Positions 45,116-56,379 of a DNA stretch of 64,000 nucleotides are shown here, piece by piece (positions within the stretch are counted from its first letter, which is position 1; every line of letters starts with the position of its first letter). The DNA lies in NCBI RefSeq assembly GCF_027942865.1, contig NC_134507.1:5784026-5848025 (forward strand), given 5' to 3'. Below the pieces are notes generated by a model, which was not told the DNA's origin, did not search any database, and saw only the letters and a list, made by a program, of their open reading frames with translations. A program made the position numbers and the translations under genes. This stretch comes from Odontesthes bonariensis. Taxonomy: Eukaryota > Chordata > Actinopteri > Atheriniformes > Atherinopsidae.

Positions 45116-47215
45116 TCCTCTCAACATGAGGCCAAAACAGCATAAACAACACAAGTATGCTTCACGCAAAGCCTCACGCATATAATATCCTGTGAGCTGT
45201 TTTTGGCTTTTTCCATTGCACGTTTGATAAATTAATTTGAGATGTCAGGTTAGGGGAAAAACACAGGGTTGATACACAGACTCGATGAAATAATTTAGTC
45301 TTGACCTGACAATGTAATCTTTCATACCCTCAGGGGGGGGGGGGTTGACCAAGGTTTGTCCGTTATAAAAGAGAGAAGTGTAACACTACAAAGTTGATAT
45401 AGCTCTCAACAGTACAGTAATTCAGATAGATGACCAACATGCTTGGTTAACCTGAAAAGGTATGTACCACGGGACTGATTACTGGAACAGAAACAGCTGA
45501 GCTGATGATGAAAGAAGAGAAAATGAGGTGAGCATGGAGAGCTGGATCCAGGCGGAGGGAGGGACACTGAGGACCTCTAGCGGCTTGTAATGGTAACGCA
45601 GCGAACAACTGGCTCTCTAAAGTTAGAGAAAAAATCTGAAACACTTTTAACATCACGTGATTTTATTCAGAGCTGCGGGGTATATATAATATATCAATTC
45701 TGTAAACGTTTTACCCTTTAAAAGTGTAAAACAAGGGATTTTATGACTGCACTGCCACTGTGTCAGCACTGTAAGATAACGTTACCGGAAACACTAGAAT
45801 CAGTGATTAACCAACTTAAACAAAATAATGATACAAAGGGTGGGGGGGTGGAGGCTTGCTGGTTGCCGAGCTAAACTTGACACTATGCTCTTATAGCTGA
45901 AGACCAGATAGAAATGTAGTATATACCGGCTTTTTGGGGGATTCTGGTGGGTTTACTTAGAAAAAGCTGTGTCATAAATACAAAAGTCAGGGAACAGGAT
46001 TACCATTCCACAGGTGACAGGTAACTTAATTTTAGAAACAGTGTCAATTAGTTGAACCACAGTAAGCAATTTAGTTCAATCTGATACAAAGTAACTGTTC
46101 ACTGCTACATGTGTGTTCAGTACAAGCTAGGTTAGCACAAAAAGAAAACCTAGCTATGAATGATTGATCAAATATATTTCCATTTTCATTGAACTAATTC
46201 TTAATTGGAAGTTTTGCCATATATGTCATTGTGGTAAATTATATTTAAATCTAAACTTTGTAGAATTAATCTGTTCTTGGTTCAGTTATTAGAGGAAAAT
46301 TACTGAATGAAAGTAAATGTTAAAGCATTAACAGGCTCCTATGAGCGTGTTGAAGGCAGCTGCAGTAACTGGACACTCTGCTGTATCACACATCCATACG
46401 CTGGACCACAACACTGCATAACCAAATGAAACCTCTCAATCCTTTTTGGATAGGAAGCTGAGGCTACAAACTCAATGTGGACATTCATGGACACTTTTAC
46501 TCTCAAAACAACAAATCTGCAGATTTCTTGTTCCAGGAGTACATTTGTTTTATTTTTTTTTTAAATTTTTGACTGATAAAACAACCTTTGAATGTCATTT
46601 TTAAGGAAATAAATGCAGTTCATTCATGTTGCTGTTAACTGTTCCGTATGTAAAGCCTGTTTTAACGGGTTACACTATTTCAGTGTGGCTAATAAGTGTG
46701 GTCTTAAATAGACATTTATAAATAAACAACCTGAATTATTACTTATTCCTTCATTCAGTGTGGATAATTGAGAAAGTTGGTTGCTGATATTTGCAGGAGA
46801 TACTGGCACCAAAAGCTGAATTGACACACAAAATAAAGTATTTTTAAACTTGTTCTTTATAACTGCTGTATGCTTTACTGTTTCTTGAAATAAGCGTGTT
46901 ATCCCTCGTGATTACTCTCTGTTGTTACCAGCGTCTTCGTTATTTTGGCAATCTGTGTTATTTCCAGGTTTAAACTCAGTGACCAGGGTGAGGGTCATCG
47001 TCTCATTTTACTTTACTTTTCATTTCAAACCGTCATCAGACATCAGTTGGGAAAGAATTTGTTTGGGTTTGTATGTTACAGTGTGTATCCATTCTGACTA
47101 TTTCCTCACTTTAGTTGTTAGAAGGTTGTAACAGTATTAAACTTTTACACTGTCCAGCATTTTTCTTTCTTTTTTTTTTCCTCCTTAAAAATGAGAGGAG
47201 TGTCACCAATAGTCA
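45116..47215. other. Intergenic, no gene recognised
   Basis: AT-rich with short G runs (45335-45344, 45842-45847). No protein or repeat signature that I can name. Confidence 0.5.
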
Positions 47216-47880
47216 TTTCCATCCATCCATTTCCTGTACCCGCTTGAGCTTAATCCAGTTTAGGGTTGCAGGGGGGGCTGGAGCCTATTCCAGCTGTCAT
47301 TGGGCGAGAGGCGGGGTACACACTGGAAAAAATGCCCCTCCAAAAACAAGTAAGAAAAACAACAAATACAAGACGTTTTTGCTTGAAATAAGCAAAAAAA
47401 TCTGCCAATGGAACTAGTGAAAATCGGTTTGTCAAGATTTCTTGAAATAAAATGTGATATTTGGGACTTTTGAGTTAAAAGTAATCTTGAAATTAGCTTA
47501 AAAACCTCTTCAAATGAAAAAAAAAAGCTTGTTTCATGTGAAATATGACTCAAAACAAGATGTTTTCAAGACTTTTTCAAGATATTCAAGATGTATTGAA
47601 TTAAAACAAGTCCCTATATCTGGCTGAAATGGTACTTGTTAGGCAGTTGTGTCTTATATCAAGTGTAATGAGATACTCAATGAGACAGATATACTTGGTA
47701 AGATTTAGATTTTTTCCAGTGCATTCTGGCCAAGTCACCAGTCCATCACAGGGCGACACAGAGACAAATGAGACACACAACCATGCACGCTCACACTCAC
47801 TCCTCGGGACTATTTAGAGTCACCAATTAACCTAACATGCATGTTTCTGGACGGTGGGAGGAAGCTGGAGTACCCACAGA
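47216..47880 (-). repeat. Dispersed fish repeat, split by a MITE
   Basis: TCCATCCATCCATTTCC, CTGGAGCCTATTCCAGCTG and GGGCGAGAGGCGGGGTACA up to 47320, resuming at 47722 with ATTCTGGCCAAGTCACCAG, CAGGGCGACACAGAGAC and GAGTCACCAATTAACCTAAC. This is the reverse orientation of the family at 20641-20825. The break between 47320 and 47722 is the MITE insertion. Confidence 0.72.
47321..47721. mobile_element. MITE with CACTGGAAAAAA ends
   Basis: 401 bp, ends CACTGGAAAAAAT and ATTTTTTCCAGTG as inverted repeats, with CA at each flank (47319-47320 and 47722-47723) and a clean rejoining of the host repeat. The interior is rich in words like AAAACAAG and TTGAAATAA on both strands. No coding sequence. Superfamily not determined. 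Confidence 0.75.
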
Positions 47881-48407
47881 GTAAAAAAAGCTGATATGCA
47901 TTCACTCTGTGCCTGTGTGAAACTTTAGATCACACACCTGCATACAGTATTCGCTGATGAAATATCCAGGTTTCTACATGATAGACAATGACTGTCTGTG
48001 TATCAAGCGGCACACACTATCATAAGATTATCCACTTCAGTGTTTCAGCTCGTCTTTATGAGCATTGGTTATTGTTTAATCTGGACCAAAAGCATTCATT
48101 TCTGCAGTCGCATCCCAGCAGGAATTACGGTCTGAAAGATGTTCAGATTGTTCTCAATCTGTCTGTGAGAGTGAGAACACAAGAACAATCGTCTTCTCTC
48201 TCAACTCTAAGGACTCATGTTAGGGGGAAATACATTGACCTACTTTCCCTTCTGCGCTTGAAATCACGTCGGTCACATTTCGATACCAGAGGAATTTGTG
48301 TCATGGATTTGCTGTGTAAATGTCAACAGAGCCAAATCTTTGGTTGTGAATCCACAGCGTGGAACGAACAAAGCGTTGACAACAACGTTACACTTTACAG
48401 CTCATGA

Positions 48408-48413
48408 TTTATT
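48408..48413 (-). terminator. Candidate poly(A) signal of the mxtx-like gene
   Basis: AATAAA on the minus strand, about 240 bp beyond the stop codon at 48653. It is the nearest such hexamer downstream. Confidence 0.45.
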
Positions 48414-48652
48414 TTATAAAAGTGCAGAACATCATAAATAGAGGTTATAAATAGGGAATTGATGAATAAATACACTAACCAAAGCAAACTAGCCGTTGTA
48501 GGAGTAAGAACATAAGCTAAGAAAGAAAAAAACACATTGCAGGATTGTCCAAAATCACAGCAGAATCTCTGTAAGCAATATACAAATGCCTAGAATTTAA
48601 AATGATACATATGATTCTTAATTGTCTTTTGTAGATCATTATCACAGAGTCC

Positions 48653-49390
48653 TCAGCAGAGAGATGATTTCTCCCCAGCAAAGGAGCCATCCAAACCTCC
48701 TCCCAGCCAGTCCTCATTCAGCTCCCCCAGAATCTCCTGCAGGGACAGGACGGGCAGGGAGGCTTTCTGCGCCGGCTCCGGCTGCCCTGACGCCCTGCAG
48801 TCCTCCGTAGCAGCCCCGCTCCACGAATCCTCCATCTGTACGTACTGACCTTCCACTGGTGGGCTACTCTCCAGGCTCATGTCCCAGTATCCAGAATCGG
48901 GTGTATCTGGGGTGGAGGTGTGAGAGGTGGAGGAAGGCATGAACATCTGCTGCTCTGCAGATCCGGGATACATGAAGGCCGTCTGGTTGGGGATGGAGCC
49001 GAAGCCTCCCAGGGGAGAATTGCACCACACAGGGGGTACAGGGGAGCTTTGGCTGCTTGGTTGAGGCCAGTAACCCCTGAGGGGTGGGCTGGCTGAGCTG
49101 CCCACTTGTCTCCCTTGTTGGAGTCCATACATGGAGCTGTACTGTCCACTCTCCTCAGAGGTGGAGTAGGCGGGAGGACACCGCTCATAGTAGCTGACTT
49201 CCTCGTTTTCCTGCTTCACCTGAGCTGGGTAGGCTGGTGGGGGTCCCTGAGGCTGCACCGGGACACCGAGCGGCCCCCTGTTGGCAACAACATGAGGTGG
49301 AGGAAAAACATCATGGCTGTCAGATTGCCACAGGGCTTTCTTGGCTCCCCTGCACTTCAAGGTGCGAGCTCTTCGGTTTTGAAACCAAAC
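48653..49390 (-). CDS. mxtx2: mxtx-like exon 3 (homeodomain helix 3 and C-terminal tail)
   Basis: 738 bp including stop TGA at 48655-48653. It starts [20 protein letters not shown] after a CTTCACCAG acceptor and continues into a Pro/Gln/Ser-rich tail containing a [17 protein letters not shown] segment. This long terminal exon is characteristic of Mix-like genes. Confidence 0.88.
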   Translation of the reverse strand, partial: VWFQNRRARTLKCRGAKKALWQSDSHDVFPPPHVVANRGPLGVPVQPQGPPPAYPAQVKQENEEVSYYERCPPAYSTSEESGQYSSMYGLQQGRQVGSSASPPLRGYWPQPSSQSSPVPPVWCNSPLGGFGSIPNQTAFMYPGSAEQQMFMPSSTSHTSTPDTPDSGYWDMSLESSPPVEGQYVQMEDSWSGAATEDCRASGQPEPAQKASLPVLSLQEILGELNEDWLGGGLDGSFAGEKSSLC

Positions 49391-50723
49391 CTGGTGAAGA
49401 AGTTCAAAGAAAGGAGTTTAGACTGAAGGCAGAGCTGATAACCCACACACTCTGTTAATCATTGTTCATCAGCGGCCAAACAGGCACCGGGGGGGCAGCT
49501 GCAATGGTTGTCAGCTAGCAGAGTTGTACATTCTGTGTTGAGCAAATGTTGTCTTTGAAGATAAAGGAATAAAGTGATAAACAGATAATGGTATCTGCAG
49601 TTGTGTGCAGGATGCATTTGAAAACAAAGTATTTTTCCCAAAGGTGCAATACACGCTACAACACAAATATATTATGTCTTTATGTGTATTTGTTCCTCGT
49701 GCATGTGTCCTATCAAAATCCAACTCCGCAAGTAGACACAAGTCCTGATTTTATCAGAAGCAACCTTACAATTTCACAGATTCTACAGAGTTTGCATTTA
49801 AGTTGTCTCGGGACTTTGGCGAAACGTACCTGGATGCGGGACTCTGGAAGGCCTGTGGTCTGGGACAGGCTCTCCCTGAGGCTGATGCCGGGGTACGGGT
49901 CAGTCTCGAAGGTGGCCCGCAGGAGCTCCACGTGTTCTTTGGAGAAGCTGGTCCTCTTCCTGCGGCTGGCGCTGCGAGAGGACCCGCCGCCGCCGCCGCT
50001 GGAGGCCACGGACCTGGAATCATCTGAGGGCAGAGGAGAGAGCGGGCTCTACGTCAGACAGGATCCTTAACCCTACTGCTCAGTGCAACTCATGACTTTT
50101 GGAGCTGTTTGGTGTGTGCACACACAGCTGGAACCAAACAGGAGATGCCACTTATCCAATTTGCAGTTGAAGAATGTGCTTTTTCTCTTTGTGTGGTTTT
50201 GACACTGTACTATCTCAGCAAGTAAACAGTAAAATGAAGATAGCACTGTTATGCAGCTGATTATCTGTACGGACAAAGTGCTCATTATTGCACATTATTG
50301 CAGAGGTGCAGTGATATGCAAATAGCAATTTTTGGGTAATTTACTTCTCTGAACTAAATTACACACTACAATTAAATCTCTGATTAAACTGAACCTGGTG
50401 CCAAAATGTGTACATTTTCTGCAGGTTTTACTTTTCTGGGTAATTTTTTTTTCTGTCACTGGTGCAGTCATACCCTCTGCACACAAACAGAGTATTTGCA
50501 ACCATTTCATCTCTACTGCCACTATTTGCCACTATCCAAATTGAATCCAAATACAAAAACCTATGTCTACATACAGCAGCAGAAGGATTTCATTTGATTT
50601 AAAAAAAAAAAAGAAAGAAAAAAAAAAGTTTGGTTTCCATTAACACAACAAGCAAAATCCCTTGTTTTCCTATATCTAACAGATCATAAAACAAATCTTA
50701 CCATTGCTGGAGTCCTTCCACAT
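48653..50723 (-). CDS. mxtx2: Mix-type (mxtx-like) paired-class homeobox protein, three exons
   Basis: Join of 50723-50702, 50023-49830 and 49390-48653 gives 317 aa. The homeodomain covers about residues 27-86: Arg5, Phe8, Leu16, Phe20, Trp48, Phe49, Gln50, Asn51 and Arg53 are in their expected positions, with VWFQNRRAR in helix 3. The intron between homeodomain positions 46 and 47 is typical of paired-like genes. [20 protein letters not shown] and LPESRIQ fit the Mix/mxtx group rather than Otx or Pitx. The C-terminal 230 residues are Pro/Ser/Gln-rich with an acidic, hydrophobic end ([12 protein letters not shown], about 289-300) that may activate transcription. Zebrafish mxtx genes act in the yolk syncytial layer and early mesendoderm. 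Which paralogue (mxtx1, mxtx2 or mixl1) this is cannot be decided without a tree; the symbol is provisional. Confidence 0.85.
49391..49829 (-). other. mxtx-like intron 2
   Basis: 439 bp with GTACG donor and CCAG acceptor. No feature inside recognised. Confidence 0.85.
49830..50023 (-). CDS. mxtx2: mxtx-like exon 2 (homeodomain positions 1-46)
   Basis: 194 bp. It encodes DDSRSVASS, a short Gly run, [14 protein letters not shown] and on to GLPESRIQ. Acceptor GCCCTCAG and donor CAG|GTACG are canonical. The antisense strand is also open because of high GC, but that frame has no meaning. Confidence 0.9.
50024..50701 (-). other. mxtx-like intron 1
   Basis: 678 bp, AT-rich with an A-rich run at 50600-50628. 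No feature recognised. Confidence 0.75.
50702..50723 (-). CDS. mxtx2: mxtx-like exon 1 coding part
   Basis: 22 coding bases, MWKDSSN plus one base, then donor ATG|GTAAG. Context GCTGCCATGTGG is a fair Kozak site. The start is supported by phase, by the TATA box about 110 bp upstream and by the absence of another in-frame ATG before the homeodomain. Confidence 0.72.
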
Positions 50724-50830
50724 GGCAGCAGTTGAAGTGAACAGATCTCTGGACAGGTCAGGCAGGAGGTCAGTGTGGCAGTGTGCTCTCCTCACTGTGA
50801 GTGTCTCAGTGTCTGTGTGGACCAGAGTAC

Positions 50831-50838
50831 CTTTTATA
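50831..50838 (-). promoter_or_regulatory. mxtx2: TATA box of the mxtx-like gene
   Basis: TATAAAAG on the minus strand. Transcription would begin near 50805, leaving a leader of about 80 nt before the ATG at 50723. Confidence 0.65.
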
Positions 50839-52744
50839 ATGATCACCTGCGACCCCCTGAAGGATCCATCGGGGCCAGAACAGAGGTGGGGTGTTGCTTT
50901 CCTTTGAGGATGGATGGCTGAAAGAAGTACTCTGACCCCGACAGCATCCCCCACCCCCCTACTTCCCCATTATCACCTACTCCATTTCAGAGTGGTGGCA
51001 AGGTCAACGGCAAATATGATGACACATTACTGGATGATTTTGGGCAGAGACAAAGGAAAGTCTCTCTGGGATTGATGGCCTCGTCGATACCACTTTGGGA
51101 TTATTTGTGTCACATGTTGCTGAATATGTCACACAAAAGACATTAAGGCAAAGTTGAGAGTCAGGATACACGTTTCTGTGTCAATTACTTTGTTTTTGAC
51201 AGGTTTGTTTTTATGTTACTGATGGCATGAGCTGTTTGAGTGTGTGTTAGAGTTTTGTGGTTCTTAACATATATATGTTTTAATATCAATGCATGTTATT
51301 CTAATGCATAATAATAGACATAAAGCCAGGATACAATGTTATGCAGAGGTCTGTGAATGTGCAATAGCAGAACATGAAGGTAAAGGAAGACGAAAGATGA
51401 AATAATTCAAATGATGCCACTGTTCATCATTAGTGGCGCATACACAGGCAGCTCTGCAAACTGTTTAACGTTGATCGGCCAACAATAGCCTGAAAGAAAT
51501 ATTTAACTTACAGAGTTTGGCTAACAGCTAATGGTTTGAGCTGAAGCCTATCAGCGGCTTTCATATGCAGAGCAGCTTCCTTCTGTCACATGGGGCAAAA
51601 AAAAACAAAGGGGACTTATCCAGTGATTAATGGGACATTTAGCTGCTGCCACACAGCAGCCTCGTTTCTGTGAAAGGATGCCTCAAAGTGAGTGGCAAGC
51701 TTGGTCTAACATGCCCAGGCCTTTTTCTCTGCTTTTATTTTCTTATATTTACAGTTCTGACATATGGTTATTTACCCCTTTGACCTGTCCCCTTGTTGGC
51801 TGCATTAATTATTTGTCAAAATCAGCTAAACGTGAAAAGCATTGACTATGTAAACACTCCCATTCAATGGTGAGCAAAGTGCAGGAGCTGGTTTACAGTT
51901 TTTTTTTTTTTAAAGGTGTATTAGAACACAATGCAGCTTGAAGTCCAGAGTTATCTGATGTGAGCACAACAAGCCGATGCGGTTTATCTTTATCTGGACA
52001 AGGGGCAAAATCAATGCCCCTGTGTGCGTACGCGGCTCCTGAAAGTCCCAGAAGCTCCCTCTCTGTGCTTTATTGAAATCCCATCAAAGATCCTCGGGGA
52101 TTTCCCAACTGGTGGAAGCTTTCAAACTTTCGTTTGTGCAAACTGCCGATTTTGATGAATATTGCGTATTTGCTATAAAAAAAAAGAAAAAAGAAGAAAA
52201 TACTTTAAACACGCATCTCATTCTCTAAGATTAATCTGGTGACATAATAAAAAGGGAAAGAGTGCTATCAGTAAACCCTCTCATCAGATTACTTGTTATG
52301 CCCAGGTTTACATACAATGAACGAGTGATTAAAGATAACTAAACACTGTTTCAGCCAATAGGCTAATGCAAAATCACTATAAAGTCTTGTTTGGTTCAAT
52401 CTCGCTGCCATCTGGTTAAAAACAAAAACAAAAAAGCCATCTGATCAGCTTATCACTTCCTGTGAACTGTAAACCATAATCCTCCAGGGAGGAAAACAGT
52501 GATGCTGAAAGTGTATGAGCAGCAGTGGAGCAGTTTGGGACAGGATGGACGGTGCATGTTTGCAGTTTCAACCCCAGGAGGAATGAACCAGAGAGACATG
52601 TTTTGCTTTAGCTACGATTGATTGTTGTTGATCTTAAAAAAGATTAATAAATACTGCAAAAAAAAAGGTAGTTTGTCAGTTGAATTAAACAATCCTCACA
52701 AAAAGACCTGGTGGTGTTACTCAGTAGAAATAAAGGACATCACA
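50839..52744. other. Upstream flank of the mxtx-like gene, no gene recognised
   Basis: AT-rich intergenic DNA that should include the gene's regulatory region. No clear repeat or binding-site cluster could be identified by eye. Confidence 0.45.
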
Positions 52745-53163
52745 GGCAAGGCAGGTTTATTTATAAAGCACAATTCGTACACAAGGCAATTCAAAGTGCT
52801 TTACAGCTACATAAAATCACAAGAAGGCAATAAAATCATTAAAAAAAACATGAAAAATCATCATTAATTCATTCATTAAAAAGTGAAGAGTGCAGATAAA
52901 ATACTTCCAGGTGTCATTTGCACAGCTAAATAGAACTGTTTTCAGCCTGGATTTAAACATTGTCAGAGTTGAGGCCTGTCTCACATCTTCTGGAAGACTG
53001 TTCCAGATGTTAGGAGCATCAAACCGAAACGCAGCCTCAGCTTGTTTAGTCCTGACTCTGGGCACCAGCAGGAGACCCCTCCCTGAGGTTCTCAGAGCCC
53101 GAGTTGGTTCATATGCTCTAACATGTCAGAGATGCACTTTGACTTGTACACAAGCAGAGCTGT

Positions 53164-54608
53164 TTTACAGTTTTTCTCAGTCGCTTTGGTACAATTCTCG
53201 AATCATCCTCGCCATTTGCAAAACAGTACGCCATTTCTCAAAACTGTTTGGACAAATAGCAAAACACCATGGATGACCTGCAAAAGCCACTCTCTTGCTC
53301 AAAATCCTTAGTTCATCTCTCAAAACTAAATATCTGTGTCAATGAACATGTCAGTGCCATCAGAATGTCAAGTCCTTGTGTCATTGTGTACGGATAAGAC
53401 AGTCAAATTGCTTAGTCATGTTGTCAACATAACAGTGTACTCTGGAGGGATGTTCTGATGTAAACTATGGCTAAGTTTTGATGACAATTATTGTAATTTA
53501 CACCTTAGTGTATGTGTGAGATTGATTACAAGAGACAAGATTCACAATTAACCTTTTACTGTTTGTAATTTGTACAAAAAAGAAAAGACAGCACTGTATA
53601 GCACAAAGAAAAAGTAGAAATGTGAACCTACAATCTAGTAAGGGAAAACTGTACATACAGTGCTGTAGGAATTACAGTGCAGACAGTCTTCCTAGACCTG
53701 TTGACGTTCCTGTCTGTTGGGCCACATATTCTCATCCACGTCACATTGAATATTATCTCTTGCGATGCAGCGTGGAAAGAATCTTCTTGAGTGTCTTATC
53801 CAGCCTCTGCAGGCCTCTGCTGTGATGTCCTCATACGCCGCATCCATGGCAGCCAGAAGGGTAATTTGTGTATGTGGCTGGCGATCATACACTTTCCAAC
53901 GCCACGCAGAGAAAAACTCTTCAATGGGGTTAAGGAATGGGGAGTAGGGTGGGAGGAACTCCATCAGCATCCTATTGTGAGCTGCAAACCATTGCCTGAC
54001 GATGTTTGAGCGATGGAAGCTGACATTGTCACAAATTACCACATGCTTTGGCAAGTCATCTCCAATCTGACCTCTCATGTTCAGGGATGAGATCCCCGTA
54101 AAGAGCGTCTAAAAAGGTGACTAGACGCTCTGTGTTATATGGACCAATAAGGGGAATATGCGTTAGCACACCATTTTCTGAGATGGCAGCACCCATTGTT
54201 ATGTTCCCGCCCCGTTGGCCTGGCACATCAACTGTCGCTCTGTGCCCGATGATATTTCAGACAGATTTTGAACAAAAGTCTAATGGAAATGTATTGAAAT
54301 ATGCTTGACATATTATGACAACTTGTTCAACCATTTTGCAAGTAAAGACCTATACGATGAACTAATGCCTTAATGTTGTGGGGGGTGAGACTATTCAACA
54401 GAGACCTGTACAATACATTTTGATCAACATGACAAAAGCAATTGATAATGTAGGATGTGCCAAATCATTGGCAACTTGCTGAAAGAAATGAGAAACTGCT
54501 TGTTTGATGTGCACAAGTGACACAATGATGTGACAATTGAACACGTAGTTTTGAGAATTACAACTCTGATCTGAGAATTGTCCAAAAGCGACTGAGAAAA
54601 ACTGTAAA
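53164..54608. mobile_element. IS630/Tc1/mariner-group transposon
   Basis: Ends TTTACAGTTTTTCTCAGTCG and CGACTGAGAAAAACTGTAAA are inverted repeats; symmetry extends inward through TTTGG(T)ACAATTCTC. The element contains a DDE-type transposase gene on the minus strand (53692-54245) and interrupts an L2 copy. Target duplication is not obvious. The family is common in fish genomes. Confidence 0.82.
53692..54245 (-). pseudogene. DDE (DDE_3-type) transposase, frameshifted
   Basis: The 3' part, 54078-53692, is an open frame with VVICDNVSFHRS (second catalytic Asp), LMEFLPPYSPFLNPIEEFF (with the Glu after NPIE), WRWKVYDRQPH and the end DVDENMWPNRQE. The 5' part, about 54245-54080, is in another frame and reads VPGQRGGNITMGAAI, then LIGPYNTERLVTFLDALYG. 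A frameshift near 54075 separates them. The N-terminal DNA-binding region upstream is not readable. Confidence 0.8.
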
Positions 54609-54889
54609 GTCTATTCTCTGAGCGACAGGAAGCCAGTGCAGAGACCTGAGCACTGGACTAATATGGTCGTATTTCCTGGTTCTGGTCAGGACTCGAGCAG
54701 CAGCGTTCTGGATGTACTGCAGCTGTCTTACAGCCCGTTTAGAGCCCAGTGAGCAGGCCGTTACAGCAGTCTAACCTGCTGGAGACAAACGCATGGATCA
54801 GTCTCTCTAAGTCTGGTTTGGACACTATTAATTTGATTCTGGCAATGTTTTTTAGATGGTAAAAAGATGGTATTAGCTGGCCTAATGGA

Positions 54890-55310
54890 AGCATAATAAC
54901 AATTTACATTCTATTCATGTTCATGCTGCTACTCTGCACTCTGCACTTTGCCATACCAATTGCACATGTTTTGCTGTCTGTTGAACTCAATATTATTTGC
55001 ACTCTAGTAACATACTCAACTGACCTTTTTCTGTACACTGGACAGTCTGAAAATGATGCTCACTGTTGTCTACTTTCTGTGTTGACTGTTGTGTTGTTAC
55101 TGATATTTATCTGCACTTTATGTCATATACTAGTTTATGTGTAAGTTTTTATCTTTAGTGTAAATTTTAGTTCATGTCTTAGTTACGTGTCAATTTTAGC
55201 TTTCTGCACACTTGGAGTCTGGGGAAACGCAATTTCAGTCACTGTGCATAGAAGATTGACAATAAAGTTCACTATGACTACGACTATGACTACAGATTGA
55301 ACAATAGGGG
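54890..55310 (+). mobile_element. LINE 3' tail with CTATGA repeat
   Basis: A hydrophobic-looking open stretch and CTCTGCACTTTGCCATA-like words end in GACAATAAAGTTCACTATG followed by ACTACGACTATGACTAC. This is a frequent 3' tail of fish non-LTR elements that end in short tandem hexamers. The family could not be fixed. Confidence 0.55.
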
Positions 55311-55651
55311 TCCCAGGATTGACCCCACAGCTTTAAAAACGTTTCAGAATGTATCCTTTAAAGTATGGAAAACATTGTACTTTCTGTTGAAATGAGAAAA
55401 TTCTCAAAGTTTGCGGTTTTTACAGTGTGATAGTACTTTTTATTTTATTTTTATTTTTTTACAAAACCATAGCTTTCGTCTTTTAAAAGATATTTAGAAT
55501 AATAAGTTAACTGTCTGAAAATTCTAATATCCCATTGATTTAATCAAACATTCCATGAAAAGTTTTTATTTTATTTTTTTAATCAAATTTAGCCTACATT
55601 GTAAGCCACGCGGGGGCAACACTGCGACACAGCAAATGCTGGTCTGTCCTC

Positions 55652-55719
<68 letters not shown>

Positions 55720-55760
55720 CTTTATTAATCCCGAGGGAAATTTAAGGATCCAGTAGCTTA
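55652..55760 (-). repeat. (GATA)n microsatellite at a retroelement tail
   Basis: 68 bp of GATA repeats (55652-55719), followed by CTTTATTAATCCCGAGGGAA, a widespread fish retroelement 3' end in minus orientation that is habitually joined to ATCT/GATA repeats. Confidence 0.8.
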
Positions 55761-56292
55761 TACAGACAGAATACAAAATACAAAACAGAATACAAAATAC
55801 AACAGACAACCACACACAACACAGCAAACTAACATCACAGATCACAGTTCACATACACAAAACAAGGAATGAACAAAACTGTACAAGAAGAGGAGTGGGA
55901 TGCTTGTGCTGAATGTGCAAAAACAAAGTGTGTGCGTGATAAAGTGTGAGCAGTGCAAATGGGAGAGTGCATGATGATAGAGTCTGTGCAAATGGCTAAT
56001 ATAGCAAGTAGAGGAGGGTGTGTTGAATAATTTAATGATTTTAAAACAAAAATAACTATTCGGAAGTCCCACCGTTGGAATACCTCACATGTTGATATGC
56101 AGCTGTGGTTTGTTGTGTGTTTTGTTTCAATGTGCTTGTCCATTTATGTACAAATCTGTACTTAAGAGGGAAAAAAAGATGCCAGCACTCTACCAACGCC
56201 CTCTCCCTCTCCTCGCCTTCTTTATATTCCTCTCACGGTTGTTCTCACACGGTCACATTTGACAGCGGGACCAACGTGAGAGGACAGCAGCT
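55761..56292. other. Upstream flank of tmem254
   Basis: The first half is probably the rest of the retroelement (AATACAAAATACAAAACAG). The tmem254 promoter and 5' UTR must lie at roughly 56.15-56.29 kb; no TATA box seen. Confidence 0.45.
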
Positions 56293-56379
56293 ATGGCTAA
56301 AAGTGATGGGAGCGATTACTTTAAAAGGACCAGCCTCTTCTGGATTGTCACCGTTACAGTGATGGTTGCATATTATACT
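56293..56379 (+). CDS. tmem254: tmem254 exon 1 coding part
   Basis: 29 codons, MAKSDGSDYFKRTSLFW..., ending ATTATACT|GTAAGT. The ATG context is CAGCTATGG. First transmembrane segment. Confidence 0.93.

Larger units (their letters stand above)
52745..54835 (-). mobile_element. L2-like LINE 3' part, split by a transposon
   Basis: Blocks 52745-53162 and 54609-54835. The first gives, on the minus strand, VPRVRTKQAEAAFRFDAPNI, WNSLPEDVRQAS and MFKSRLKTVLF, the RT C-terminus, and the tail with GGCAATTCAAAGTGCTTTAC. The second continues upstream RT sequence (AGGAAGCCAGTGCAGAG on plus, TACTGCAGCTGTCTTACAG). The intervening 1.45 kb is a transposon of another class. Confidence 0.75.

Noticed and set aside
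49588-50070. 160-codon plus-strand frame over the homeobox exon
   Set aside because: It is an antisense shadow of exon 2 in GC-rich sequence; the minus strand encodes an unmistakable homeodomain.
54917-55144. 75-codon hydrophobic frame resembling a small membrane protein
   Set aside because: It lies inside a LINE tail ending in the CTATGA repeat and has no supporting gene structure.
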